Shown here: one piece after another, positions 36,886 through 44,193 of the stretch
Layout of the letters: each line of letters opens with the position of its first letter
Position numbering within the stretch: position 1 is the first letter of the stretch
Assembly (NCBI RefSeq): GCF_031458325.1
Contig: NZ_JAVDYG010000001.1
Coordinates: forward strand, 1,984,001 to 2,048,000
Length of the DNA stretch: 64,000 bases
Source of the DNA: Nocardioides marmoribigeumensis
GTDB lineage: Bacteria; Actinomycetota; Actinomycetes; Propionibacteriales; Nocardioidaceae
Direction of reading: 5' to 3'
Translations under genes and position numbers: made by a program
The notes under the pieces: generated by a model
Seen by the model: the letters and a program-made list of their open reading frames with translations, nothing else
What the model was told of the DNA's origin: nothing
Database searches by the model: none

Positions 36886-37580
36886 CAGGCGTCCCCCACC
36901 CGTACGACGATGTCGGTGTTGCCCAGGCGGACGGTCGCGCCGTCGCGGACCGTGGTCTCGCGGATCTTGTGCCCGTCGACCAGCGTGCCGTTGGTCGAGC
37001 CGAGGTCGGCGACCTTGACCTGGCGGCCGTCGAGGCGGAACTCCGCGTGGCGGCGGCTGATGCCCGGGTCGTTGATGCGCAGGTCGGCCTCGGCGCCACG
37101 ACCGACCACGAGGCCGTCGTCGGTGATCGCGTGGCGTGAGCCGTTGACCTCGACGGTCGCACGCCGGCTGCCCGCCTGGGTCTCCGGCGCCTTGCTGCCG
37201 CCCTGGACGCTGGCTGTCGCGCTGCTGCGCACCCGGAAGCGCCCGGTGACCAGGTCCTCCTGCTCGCTGAGGTCGATCGTGACCTGACCGGCGAAGACGT
37301 AGTGCTGCTCGTCGGCGTGCTCGCGCAGCATCTCGATCAGCTCGGTGGTGAGCGTCTCCTGGTAGGGGCTCAGCCGGTCGTAGTCCATCGGGGAGAGCTC
37401 GATGTGGAACGTGTTGGGGACCAGCCGCCGGTTGCGGGAGAGGATCTGGGCGGAGTTGTCGACCTCGCGCTGGAGCGCCGCGGCCAGCTCGACCGGCTGC
37501 ACCGCGCTCCGGAACGCCTTGGCGAAGGCTCCGGAGACGGCGTGCTCCAGTCGCATCTCGAACCGCTGCAGCATGCCCAT
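36885..37580 (-). CDS. fhaA: FHA-domain protein FhaA (DUF3662-FHA)
   Basis: This 231-residue protein has the N-terminal DUF3662 domain (MGMLQRFEMRLEHAVSGAF through VTIDLSEQEDLVTGRFRV) and a C-terminal FHA domain (GLVVGRGAEADLRINDPGISRRHAEF, DLGSTNGTLVDG). The linker of about 30 residues is much shorter than in M. tuberculosis FhaA (527 residues). FhaA binds phosphorylated MviN-type partners and links kinase signalling to peptidoglycan precursor export. The start is the ATG 37580 with AGGAGG 8 nt upstream. It is first in the seven-gene kinase/cell-wall operon. Confidence 0.93.
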   Translation of the reverse strand: MGMLQRFEMRLEHAVSGAFAKAFRSAVQPVELAAALQREVDNSAQILSRNRRLVPNTFHIELSPMDYDRLSPYQETLTTELIEMLREHADEQHYVFAGQVTIDLSEQEDLVTGRFRVRSSATASVQGGSKAPETQAGSRRATVEVNGSRHAITDDGLVVGRGAEADLRINDPGISRRHAEFRLDGRQVKVADLGSTNGTLVDGHKIRETTVRDGATVRLGNTDIVVRVGDA

Positions 37581-37875
37581 GCGGGTGCCTCCTCTCGATC
37601 GCCGGCTCGAAACCCCTGCGCGTGGGGGCGCGCGGGGTGCCCGCCTCGGTCGTGCGGGGTCGGTGGACACCGCTTGGACACTGCCCAGCCCGACCCGGTC
37701 CTGAACACCCGTGAGGGTGTGTCTCCGGTCATGCCCGGGGACACGGTCGATGCTATCGGGGGTGGTCGCCGTGGACGCGTCGCCCCGCGCCGCCCGTGCG
37801 ACCGGGGGGCGACGGGCGTGCGGCGGCCCGGTTTGGGTGGCCCGGACGCCGTGGGATATCGTGAGCGCGCTTCTG
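37581..37875. promoter_or_regulatory. divergent region: fhaA operon promoter and tRNA-Leu promoter
   Basis: No gene is seen in these 295 nt. On the plus strand TTGGGT (37833-37838) and TATCGT (37857-37862), 18 nt apart, are a good promoter for tRNA-Leu. On the minus strand TAGCAT (37755-37750) may be the -10 of the fhaA operon. A perfect hairpin ACACCC-GTGA-GGGTGT is at 37705-37720 in the likely operon leader. Confidence 0.5.
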
Positions 37876-37959
37876 GCGCGAGTGGCGGAATAGGCAGACG
37901 CGCACGGTTCAGGTCCGTGTGCCCGAAAGGGCGTGGGGGTTCAACTCCCCCCTCGCGCA
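37876..37959 (+). tRNA. tRNA-Leu (anticodon CAG), island integration site
   Basis: Acceptor GCGCGAG pairs with CTCGCGC, the anticodon loop TTCAGGT gives CAG, and there is a long variable arm (TGCCCGAAAGGGCG) as expected for a class II tRNA. The discriminator is A37959. No CCA is encoded: the next bases are CAA. tRNA-Leu(CAG) also follows fhaA in M. tuberculosis (leuT). Its 3' end is duplicated at 46464-46485, marking the integrated island. Confidence 0.96.
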
Positions 37960-37960
37960 C
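37939..37960 (+). repeat. attL, 22-bp core direct repeat (copy 1)
   Basis: This copy forms the T-arm and acceptor 3' strand of tRNA-Leu. It is identical over 22 bp to 46464-46485. Outside it the sequences differ (next base A here, C at the other end). Confidence 0.93.
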
Positions 37961-37965
37961 AAGAC

Positions 37966-38008
37966 AACGAGCCCCTGGCCTGCGGTAACGCAGAGCCAGG
38001 GGCTCGTT
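37966..38008 (+). terminator. island-borne terminator hairpin downstream of tRNA-Leu
   Basis: A 14-bp perfect outer stem (AACGAGCCCCTGGC with GCCAGGGGCTCGTT) continues into an inner CTGCG-GTAA-CGCAG stem-loop with one bulged A. It lies 6 nt after the tRNA and likely terminates it, replacing the native terminator now at 46497-46535. Confidence 0.7.
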
Positions 38009-38019
38009 CGTTCGCCCGC

Positions 38020-38040
38020 GATACTCGCGGCGATACTTAC
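38020..38040 (+). repeat. candidate integrase arm-type site, left end
   Basis: Contains GATACT twice, 12 bp apart. It matches the segment at 46339-46359 near the other end at 17 of 21 positions in the same orientation. Paired direct repeats flanking the core are typical arm-binding sites of tyrosine integrases. Confidence 0.5.
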
Positions 38041-38119
38041 GCCTCGCGCATGTCGGCTTCCCTGTGTGGCCCTAGCCTTGTGGTGTGTTGCCGTCGAGGG
38101 TGTGCTGGAGGAACCGGCC

Positions 38120-39031
38120 ATGAGTTTGCCGCCGTGGGACTACTTCATGATCCCCGTGTTGCAAGTCCTGAGCGGCGGCGAGGTCCAGAGCCTTCGGGAG
38201 CTTCGGGATGCCACCACGACCTTGACTGGACTGACCGAGGCGCAGCTGGCTGAGACACTTCCAACGGGAAAGTCCATGGCCGCCAATCGAATTGGCTGGG
38301 CAGCGTCGTACCTCACCCGCGTCGGCGCACTCGATCGTCCCCGTCGTGGGCATTACCAGGCGACGGACCTCGGCATGGAGCTCCTCGCTGAGCATCCGGC
38401 AGGGATCACCGAGGCTGAGCTCAGAAAATTGGCGAAGGAGGGGGACGAGTGGTGGCTCGCTGGCCGAGCAGTCGACGCGAGCGTCGGACCTAGTGTCGAG
38501 CCAGTTCCGGTCACCGCGATTGATCCGACCGAGCAGGTTGAGCAGGGTGTTGCTCGGATTCACCAAGACGTGGCGGCGGAGTTGCTAGAGAGATTGGTCG
38601 CCAACGAGCCGACATTCTTTGAGCGGGTGGTCGTCGATCTGCTTGTCGCGATGGGATACGGCGGAGCTGACGGTCGCGCTTCAGTCACGAAGCAATCGGG
38701 CGATGAAGGCATCGACGGGATCATCGATCAAGACGCCCTTGGCCTCAACCGTGTATACGTTCAGGCGAAGCGCTACGCCGTAGACCGGGCCATTGGGCGG
38801 CCGGACCTCCAAGCCTTCGTCGGCGCCCTGAGTGGCAAAGCTGACGGCGGTGTCTTCATCACTACTGCCCGCTTCTCGCGGGATGCGAGCGTGTACGCCG
38901 ACGGAGTTCCTACCCGCCTCGTTCTCATCGACGGCGCCCGGCTGACGAGTCTGATGATCCGATACGGCGTCGGGGTGCAGGTCAAGGACACCTATCGAAT
39001 CGTCGAGATCGACGAGGACTTCTTCGAGTAA
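38120..39031 (+). CDS. Mrr-type restriction endonuclease (modification-dependent?)
   Basis: This 303-residue protein has an N-terminal winged-helix Mrr_N-like domain (residues ~1-95; LPPWDYFMIPVLQVLSGGE) and a C-terminal Mrr catalytic domain of the PD-(D/E)XK fold. Catalytic residues are D199 in GDEGIDG and Q215-x-K217 in VYVQAKR, with FVGALSGKADGGVFITT after. Such enzymes cut methylated foreign DNA (type IV restriction). It starts at an ATG with GGAGG 8 nt upstream and is the first gene inside the island. Co-location with methyltransferases means it must tolerate the island's own methylation. Confidence 0.85.
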   Translation: MSLPPWDYFMIPVLQVLSGGEVQSLRELRDATTTLTGLTEAQLAETLPTGKSMAANRIGWAASYLTRVGALDRPRRGHYQATDLGMELLAEHPAGITEAELRKLAKEGDEWWLAGRAVDASVGPSVEPVPVTAIDPTEQVEQGVARIHQDVAAELLERLVANEPTFFERVVVDLLVAMGYGGADGRASVTKQSGDEGIDGIIDQDALGLNRVYVQAKRYAVDRAIGRPDLQAFVGALSGKADGGVFITTARFSRDASVYADGVPTRLVLIDGARLTSLMIRYGVGVQVKDTYRIVEIDEDFFE

Positions 39032-39045
39032 GGCTGGGTGGGTGC

Positions 39046-40275
39046 CTACGAGTTGTGGTTGTAGAGCATCGCCCCAAGTTGGGCCGCGGCTTCCTTGCCC
39101 ATCGACGGCATCACGTGGGAGTAGATGTCCATCGTGATCCCGATCGTCTCGTGGCCGAGGCGCTCCTGGACCACCTTCGGGTGGACACCAGCCTTGAGCA
39201 GCCAGACCGCGTGGGTGTGGCGCAGCGAGTGAAAGTGGATCGCCGGGATTTGGTGGTTCACCGGCTGGGTACGACGGAAGCGGGCGAGTTGCTGGCGGAA
39301 GGTTCGGGAAAACGACTCCGGCAGCCTCCACGAACCTTCCTCGTCGCCGAAGACGACCATGTCGGGGTTCACGAGCTTGATGGCGAGGTTGCCCGCCCGG
39401 TAGACGCGGAACCAGCGGAGCCGGTTGGCCGTCTGCTCGTCGATATCGACCACGCGGGTGCGCCCGCTCTTGGTGGGCCCTTCGACGAGTCGCTGCTTCT
39501 CACCCTTGACCTTGACGGTGGTGACAGAGCGGGCGACGGCGATGGTGCGGTTGTCGAGGTCGATGTCCTTCCAGCGCAGCCCGAGCAGCTCGCCGCGGCG
39601 CATGCCGGTTGCTAGGGCGACCTTCCAGGCAACGACGTACTCGTCGCCGACGTTGTCCTCTGCCCAGGTGAGGAACTGTTGGGCGTCCTCGGGCGACCAC
39701 CACATCATCTCGGGGGCCTTCGCTGCCTTGGCGCTCGGCGGGCGGGCGTTGTCGGCCGGATTGGTGGGAAGGCCACGGCCGGCGTCCTTGATCGCGTCCG
39801 CGAGGGCCTTGCGGAGAATCGTGTGGACGTAACGGACCGTGCGCGCGGAGAGCCCGCCCGTCCCGTCCGCCCGTCCCTCCCGTTCCAGGTCGCGGTAGAA
39901 CGCGTCGATCTTCGACGTGGAGAGGTGGGCGAGAGTGATCGAGCCGATGCGCGGCTTGATGTGGATGCGCACATTCTTGCGGTACGACGCCTCGGTGGAC
40001 GGCGCGACCCGGATGCCGTCGAGCCACTCGTCCAGATACTCCCCAAGCGTCTGCCTTGTCGGCGGGACGTAGCCGCCCGCCTGCTCACCGGAGCGGATCA
40101 GGTCTCGTAACCCCTTGGCTGCCTCCTTCTGCGTCAGGAAGCCACGCTTGACCCGCTGGCGGGGAGTGCCCGTGTCGTCAGGGACGGTGGCCTTGACGTA
40201 GTAGCGGCGACCGGCCTTGGTGTCGTACTCGACGATCGACCCTTCACCACGCGCCCGCCTGGGCCGGCCAGTCAT
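39046..40275 (-). CDS. int: tyrosine recombinase (phage-type integrase)
   Basis: This 409-residue integrase has an N-terminal arm-binding domain, a SAM-like core-binding domain (residues ~75-165) and a catalytic domain. The catalytic residues are visible: R226 (ATGMRRGELLGLRW), K269, H349 and R352 (HFHSLRHTHA), H375 (RLGHETIGI) and Y385 (MDIYSH). It integrates the element into tRNA-Leu at the 22-bp core. The ATG at 40275 overlaps the stop of the XRE regulator (ATGA), so both are expressed together. Unlike most islands, the gene is about 1.1 kb from the tRNA, behind the mrr gene. Confidence 0.95.
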   Translation of the reverse strand: MTGRPRRARGEGSIVEYDTKAGRRYYVKATVPDDTGTPRQRVKRGFLTQKEAAKGLRDLIRSGEQAGGYVPPTRQTLGEYLDEWLDGIRVAPSTEASYRKNVRIHIKPRIGSITLAHLSTSKIDAFYRDLEREGRADGTGGLSARTVRYVHTILRKALADAIKDAGRGLPTNPADNARPPSAKAAKAPEMMWWSPEDAQQFLTWAEDNVGDEYVVAWKVALATGMRRGELLGLRWKDIDLDNRTIAVARSVTTVKVKGEKQRLVEGPTKSGRTRVVDIDEQTANRLRWFRVYRAGNLAIKLVNPDMVVFGDEEGSWRLPESFSRTFRQQLARFRRTQPVNHQIPAIHFHSLRHTHAVWLLKAGVHPKVVQERLGHETIGITMDIYSHVMPSMGKEAAAQLGAMLYNHNS

Positions 40276-40805
40276 GTCCGCTTCGCCTTCTTCGCCCTTG
40301 TGGTGCCGAGCACCGCGTCGACTGCTTGGACCTCGGCGGTCTCGCCCTCGGGGTCGGTCTCCAGAAGCCGTTCGCGATGCCACTTCAGCCGTGGCGTGAG
40401 TCCCGCATGCTCGTCGACCAGTGCGCGAGCCTGGGCGACGGCAGCGTCGTACTCGGTCCGTGCCTCACGCAGCCTCTCCAGCTTGTCGACCGCTGTCATG
40501 TACGCACCCCAACCGCCGACCTCGTAGGTGATCGAGGTGGGCAGGACGAACTCGTCCATCGGGATGCCGAAGACGCGGACGAACGCGAGCAGGTCGTCGA
40601 CAGTGATCTCGCGCGGGTTGTCGTATGCGAGCATGCGGCTGATCGCACCCTGGGACAGGTGGTAGGGCGGACGCAGGTCGGCCAGACGACGGCTCAGTTC
40701 GCTCTGCGACCAGCCGCGTGCCTCGAGCTCGCTGCGGAGCCGCTCCACGACCGAGTCCTGAGCGCCGTACCGCTCGACGAGCCGGAACGTTTCGTGCGGG
40801 AGCAT
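40272..40805 (-). CDS. XRE-family helix-turn-helix regulator
   Basis: This 177-residue protein has an N-terminal XRE helix-turn-helix (VVERLRSELEARGWSQSELSRRLAD then LSQGAISRMLAYDNPREITVDDLLAFVRVFG). A C-terminal helical region of ~80 residues may form a coiled coil (VDKLERLREARTEYDAAVAQARAL). The ATG 40805 has AGGAGG 5 nt upstream; the GTG two codons earlier overlaps that site. It is cotranscribed with the integrase and divergent from the excisionase-like gene, so it probably acts as the element's control switch through the repeats at 40823-40883. Confidence 0.85.
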   Translation of the reverse strand: MLPHETFRLVERYGAQDSVVERLRSELEARGWSQSELSRRLADLRPPYHLSQGAISRMLAYDNPREITVDDLLAFVRVFGIPMDEFVLPTSITYEVGGWGAYMTAVDKLERLREARTEYDAAVAQARALVDEHAGLTPRLKWHRERLLETDPEGETAEVQAVDAVLGTTRAKKAKRT

Positions 40806-40930
40806 GGGCACCTCCTAACGGAATACGCTAGAAATCTACGCCGGTATCCGCTAGACAGCAAGAGGGGGCGCGCGTAGCGTTATCGGACAACGGAGCAACG
40901 TTCCCCTCGTTCTCCGATAGGAGCCGATCC
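40806..40930. promoter_or_regulatory. divergent control region of the island with repeated operator motif
   Basis: Three related sites lie between the XRE/integrase operon and the excisionase-like gene: ATACGCTAGA (40823-40832), TATCCGCTAGA (40845-40855) and, inverted, GTAGCGTTAT (40874-40883). The shared core is CGCTA. This arrangement fits binding of the XRE repressor to control both directions. Confidence 0.5.
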
Positions 40931-41131
40931 ATGAACCCGACCGAGCTGGAGACCCGCACCTTCATCAAGACGACCGAGTGGGCAGAGCTGACGCTCACCG
41001 ACGCGCGCACCGTCCGTCGCGCTATCGAAGCCGGCCAGATACCCGCCGTCCACATCTGCGCAGCGATCAGGATCCCCGCGGAATGGGCACGCCGACAGCT
41101 TCGTCTCGGGCTCGATCGTGAGGCGTCGTGA
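40931..41131 (+). CDS. excisionase-like / MerR-type HTH small protein
   Basis: This 66-residue protein (TEWAELTLTDARTVRRAIEAG then IPAVHICAAIRIPAEWARRQL) has the winged-helix fold pattern of excisionase-family DNA-binding domains, where a residue pair after the recognition helix reads the insert site. AGGAG lies 7 nt before the ATG. Divergence from the integrase operon suggests it is the recombination directionality factor (Xis) for the island. A helper role for transcription is the alternative. Confidence 0.75.
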   Translation: MNPTELETRTFIKTTEWAELTLTDARTVRRAIEAGQIPAVHICAAIRIPAEWARRQLRLGLDREAS

Positions 41132-41184
41132 TGCTTACGACGAATCCGTACGCCACGACATACACGTCATGCAGAACGAGGGCG

Positions 41185-41215
41185 GGTTCCGTCCGTACGG
41201 ATCACGGGCAAGCCC
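41185..41215 (+). repeat. imperfect 31-bp inverted repeat, left copy
   Basis: Pairs with 41878-41908 in inverse orientation, 26 of 31 positions identical and all five differences transitions. It ends one base before the ATG at 41217. It contains the short palindrome TCCGTACGGA. Confidence 0.7.
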
Positions 41216-41216
41216 G

Positions 41217-41870
41217 ATGACCGGGGAAGGGCGCATCAAACGCCACGTCAACGTCTGCCCGCGCTGCGGCGAGCCCGTGCCGGTCAAGACGACTGGCCGG
41301 CCCGCCAAGTGGTGCTCCCAACGGTGTCGGCGAGCAGCCTACGAGGAGCGCCGCGCCGCCAAGCGGGGCGCCATCGCCGTCGAAGTCGTCGAGCATGTGA
41401 AGTACGTCGAGCACGACCTCGACCAGTGCCTCGCCGAAGTGCTGACCTCATCACTGATGTGCCGCCGAGCCGTCTACCGCTGGCGACAGATGCTCCGAGA
41501 CGGCGAGCTCCACCAGGCCGGCTGGCGTGAGCTCATCGCACCGCTCCTCGGGCTGGCGGAAGCGATCGAATGGCGAGCCAAGGGCGACGGCCGCGAGAAG
41601 ATCGACCTCCCGAACGACCACGGGCGACCGCGTCGGAGCAGCGAGATCACCTTTACCCGCGACCATTTCTCCCGCGAGATCCGCTGGCTCATCTCGAAGG
41701 CGGATGCCGACCCGTGGGAGTGGGAGCGCCAGGGCCTCCGCGAGTTCCTCCGGGCGCTCGCTGCGGCGCTCACGCAGATGGAGCGCTACTACGAAGTCCG
41801 CCGCATGAAGGTGCCGATCAACCAGCTCGTCGTCGCGGCTGACGCGGTCCACTTGGCGAGGGCGCAATGA
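41217..41870 (+). CDS. hypothetical protein with zinc-finger N-terminus
   Basis: A 217-residue protein from the ATG at 41217 begins with a Cys4 zinc-knuckle (NVCPRCGEPVPVKTTGRPAKWCSQRC). This resembles small ribbon proteins found in actinobacterial phages and integrative elements. It is followed by a long helical region (residues ~45-215) with no known domain. The frame is open further upstream and other starts are possible: GTG 41118 (overlapping the excisionase stop) or ATG 41169. I prefer 41217 because inverted repeats bracket exactly this stretch, but no good ribosome binding site is present, so the start is uncertain. Function is unknown. Confidence 0.65.
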   Translation: MTGEGRIKRHVNVCPRCGEPVPVKTTGRPAKWCSQRCRRAAYEERRAAKRGAIAVEVVEHVKYVEHDLDQCLAEVLTSSLMCRRAVYRWRQMLRDGELHQAGWRELIAPLLGLAEAIEWRAKGDGREKIDLPNDHGRPRRSSEITFTRDHFSREIRWLISKADADPWEWERQGLREFLRALAAALTQMERYYEVRRMKVPINQLVVAADAVHLARAQ

Positions 41871-41877
41871 CCGTGGG

Positions 41878-41908
41878 GGACTCGCCCATGACCCGTATGG
41901 ACGGAACC
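41878..41908 (-). repeat. imperfect 31-bp inverted repeat, right copy
   Basis: Inverse partner of 41185-41215. It begins 8 nt after the stop at 41870, so the pair encloses the zinc-finger gene. The rest of the gap to 42051 shows no gene; TAGCCT at 42039-42044 is a promoter candidate for the next one. Confidence 0.7.
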
Positions 41909-42051
41909 AAACCTCGCGGTGCCAGACGTGTGGGCACATTCGACGGGCGGCGCCGCGGCGTTGGGTGCTGCATCCGCCTCTGGCGGACGACGGGTGCCAG
42001 ATCCAGGTGAACGCCGACGCGGTCACATGGTGAGGCAATAGCCTTCCCCGT

Positions 42052-43164
42052 ATGTCGCACGTCGTCGAGCTCTTCTGGCGCGCAATCACAGCCGCTGACT
42101 TCTTCAACATCGAGCGCAAGCGCAAGTACGCCCCTGCGGGTGGCGGTGGCCAGACCTACATCAGCATCTCCTTCCGTGGCCTCTCCTACGCCGAACTAGG
42201 CAAGTTCCTGGGAATCACGCCGCCGGGGTTGGTAGGGACGACTCGGCCCGAGAAGACACTGAGGGCCGTCGTGACCGCCTACGACCCGAAGGCTGCTGCG
42301 GACCTGACCTTCCGAGCGCGCTACCGTCCGCCGCAGTCCGACGATCGGTACTACATCGCGACGCAGAATCGCCAGTACCCGAATCAGTTGCGGCACCCAG
42401 CGTGGACGGCGCAATATGGCTTCCCGCAGGCGCACGACGAGGTTTCGTCGTCCCAGGATCCCCGCATGCCGGACCTCACCTACCTGAAGGTGTGGGTGGC
42501 GAAGCTTGACGACGGCTCGTATGCGGCTGGCTACTTCAACTCCGGTTCCGTCCCTCCGGCGCTAGCGTCCGTGACTGCTCTTCGCCCGCTATTCGAGCCA
42601 TATGACGAAGGGAATTCGGCTGGTGTCATCGATCTCGGCGGACGTGGAATCACGTTGGCTGACCTCGCGGGCGACGCCAACCCGGACCAAGAGCTGGCAA
42701 GAGAGTCGCCCGAAATCCTCGAGGCCCTCGATGCCACCAAGCGAGCGTCGGGTCGCCGAGCAAGCGGCCAGGGACTACGAGCCAGTGCTGCCGAGCGTCA
42801 GGCTATCGAGAGGCGGGCAGTCGAAGTCGCAACCGCTGCGCTGAAGGCAGACAAGTGGAAGGTGGAGGACGTGGGGCTCTACCGGCCGTACGACCTCCAC
42901 TGCACACGCAGGGGCGCAGAGAAACGTGTTGAGGTGAAGGGCACGACTGGTGATGGGTCCGCCGTGCTTCTCACTCCTGGTGAGGTCGCGCATGCTCGCG
43001 ACAATGCCAACGTCGCGCTCATGATTGTTTCCGGCATCACTCTCACGGCCCAGAGCGACGGCTCGGTTGTGGCATCGGGCGGTGTCTTGCGAGTCATGGA
43101 CCCCTGGGCCATCGATGGCGATGGGGAGCTGACGCCGACCGGCTACGGCTACCGGCTGGTGTAA
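42052..43164 (+). CDS. DUF3883 PD-(D/E)XK nuclease, probable restriction endonuclease
   Basis: This 370-residue protein ends in a DUF3883 nuclease domain (residues ~255-370). The catalytic triad is visible as D281 (YRPYDLHC) and E294-x-K296 (VEVKGTTG), followed by the family helix LTPGEVAHARDNAN. The N-terminal 200 residues match no domain I know and may recognise DNA. TAGCCT lies 7 nt before the ATG (leaderless). It converges on the D12 methyltransferase (6-nt gap) in an island with two methyltransferases, so it is the likely cutting enzyme. An Mrr-type partner role is the alternative. Confidence 0.75.
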   Translation: MSHVVELFWRAITAADFFNIERKRKYAPAGGGGQTYISISFRGLSYAELGKFLGITPPGLVGTTRPEKTLRAVVTAYDPKAAADLTFRARYRPPQSDDRYYIATQNRQYPNQLRHPAWTAQYGFPQAHDEVSSSQDPRMPDLTYLKVWVAKLDDGSYAAGYFNSGSVPPALASVTALRPLFEPYDEGNSAGVIDLGGRGITLADLAGDANPDQELARESPEILEALDATKRASGRRASGQGLRASAAERQAIERRAVEVATAALKADKWKVEDVGLYRPYDLHCTRRGAEKRVEVKGTTGDGSAVLLTPGEVAHARDNANVALMIVSGITLTAQSDGSVVASGGVLRVMDPWAIDGDGELTPTGYGYRLV

Positions 43165-43170
43165 GCCCGC

Positions 43171-44193
43171 TCAGTCCGTTCGGATCATGTAGAGGTACTC
43201 GGTGACCGTGCCGCCTACGCCACCTCGGTTCGACTTGAATCGCTGATGCGGGAAGTCGAAACGCTTCACCTCGCCGAACTCTGAGAAGAGGCCGGTCATG
43301 GTGCCCACGTCAAGCAGGCCGTCCTCGCTGTAACTCACGAAGAACAGTGAGCAGTCCATCTTGTTGAACGTCGCGGCGAAGGCATCCGCAATGTTCCGCT
43401 TGCTGCAGAAATCCGAGTACTGATCCCACCAGTCACGGAGTCCGCTAACGCCGATGGCCTCAGGGTCGTCACCTCGGGCCAACGTCTCCAGGATGTGGTA
43501 GTTGGCGGCGTACTGGCGCTTCATGTACGGCGGATCCAGGTAGCAAGCGTCCGCGCTGATCTCGCTCGCAATCTCCTCGACAGCACCTTGAAGGACGATG
43601 TGGTCCTCGGTAGGCCCTTGCTCGAAGCCAGTCGGGCGCAGTGTGATTTCGCGGAGGGCGCTGGAAGACCAGGTCGAGCGGTAGTGACCGTACGTGCCCG
43701 CGATGTTCGCAACACGGTTCGCCGCGAGCACGAGGTCGTGGTGCAACAACGACGACTCGACATCTGACAACCTCGGCTGCCAAGCTCGGAGTTGCTCGCG
43801 GATCGCGTCGATTCGTGCAGCGTTTGTTGAGCTGAAGTACTTGCGGGCGGCACACCCGGCAGCGGGCGTTCCGTCGGGGCTGTACTCCCGCCAGAACAGA
43901 CCCTCAGTCGGTTCAAGAGCGTTCAGGCTCGCGAGGACTCCGGCGTAGTTCATCCCGAGGCCATCGAAGGACGGAGCCGCATCAAGCTGCAATCGGACCC
44001 GTGCGTGATGGACTGCGAAGGTGAGGAGATCGCTAGCCACAACTCGGTATCCGCGCTGGCGGAGAGCCGCTGACATGGAGGCGGTTCCGCACATCGGGTC
44101 CGCGACGACGGCTTGGGGGGGCAGGTAGTCCGCCACCACGCCGAGGATTACATCGGCGATGCGAGTCTTGTTGCCGATGTAGCGGTATGACAT
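43171..44193 (-). CDS. adenine-specific DNA methyltransferase, D12/Dam class
   Basis: This 340-residue protein starts RYIGNKTRIADVI, the D12-class N-terminal signature. The SAM-binding motif I is ADPMCGTASM (residues 31-40) and the catalytic motif IV is DPPY (220-223), indicating N6-adenine methylation. The target-recognition region lies between (residues ~85-200). Its ATG overlaps the stop of the larger methyltransferase by one base, so the two are translationally coupled. Two methyltransferases side by side are typical of systems with an asymmetric site, one enzyme for each strand. Confidence 0.85.
   Translation of the reverse strand: MSYRYIGNKTRIADVILGVVADYLPPQAVVADPMCGTASMSAALRQRGYRVVASDLLTFAVHHARVRLQLDAAPSFDGLGMNYAGVLASLNALEPTEGLFWREYSPDGTPAAGCAARKYFSSTNAARIDAIREQLRAWQPRLSDVESSLLHHDLVLAANRVANIAGTYGHYRSTWSSSALREITLRPTGFEQGPTEDHIVLQGAVEEIASEISADACYLDPPYMKRQYAANYHILETLARGDDPEAIGVSGLRDWWDQYSDFCSKRNIADAFAATFNKMDCSLFFVSYSEDGLLDVGTMTGLFSEFGEVKRFDFPHQRFKSNRGGVGGTVTEYLYMIRTD

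Noticed and set aside
41451-42125. Minus-strand frame opposite the zinc-finger gene
   Set aside because: Its only notable part (FRPYGSWASP) comes from the inverted repeat; the rest is antisense to the better-supported plus-strand gene.
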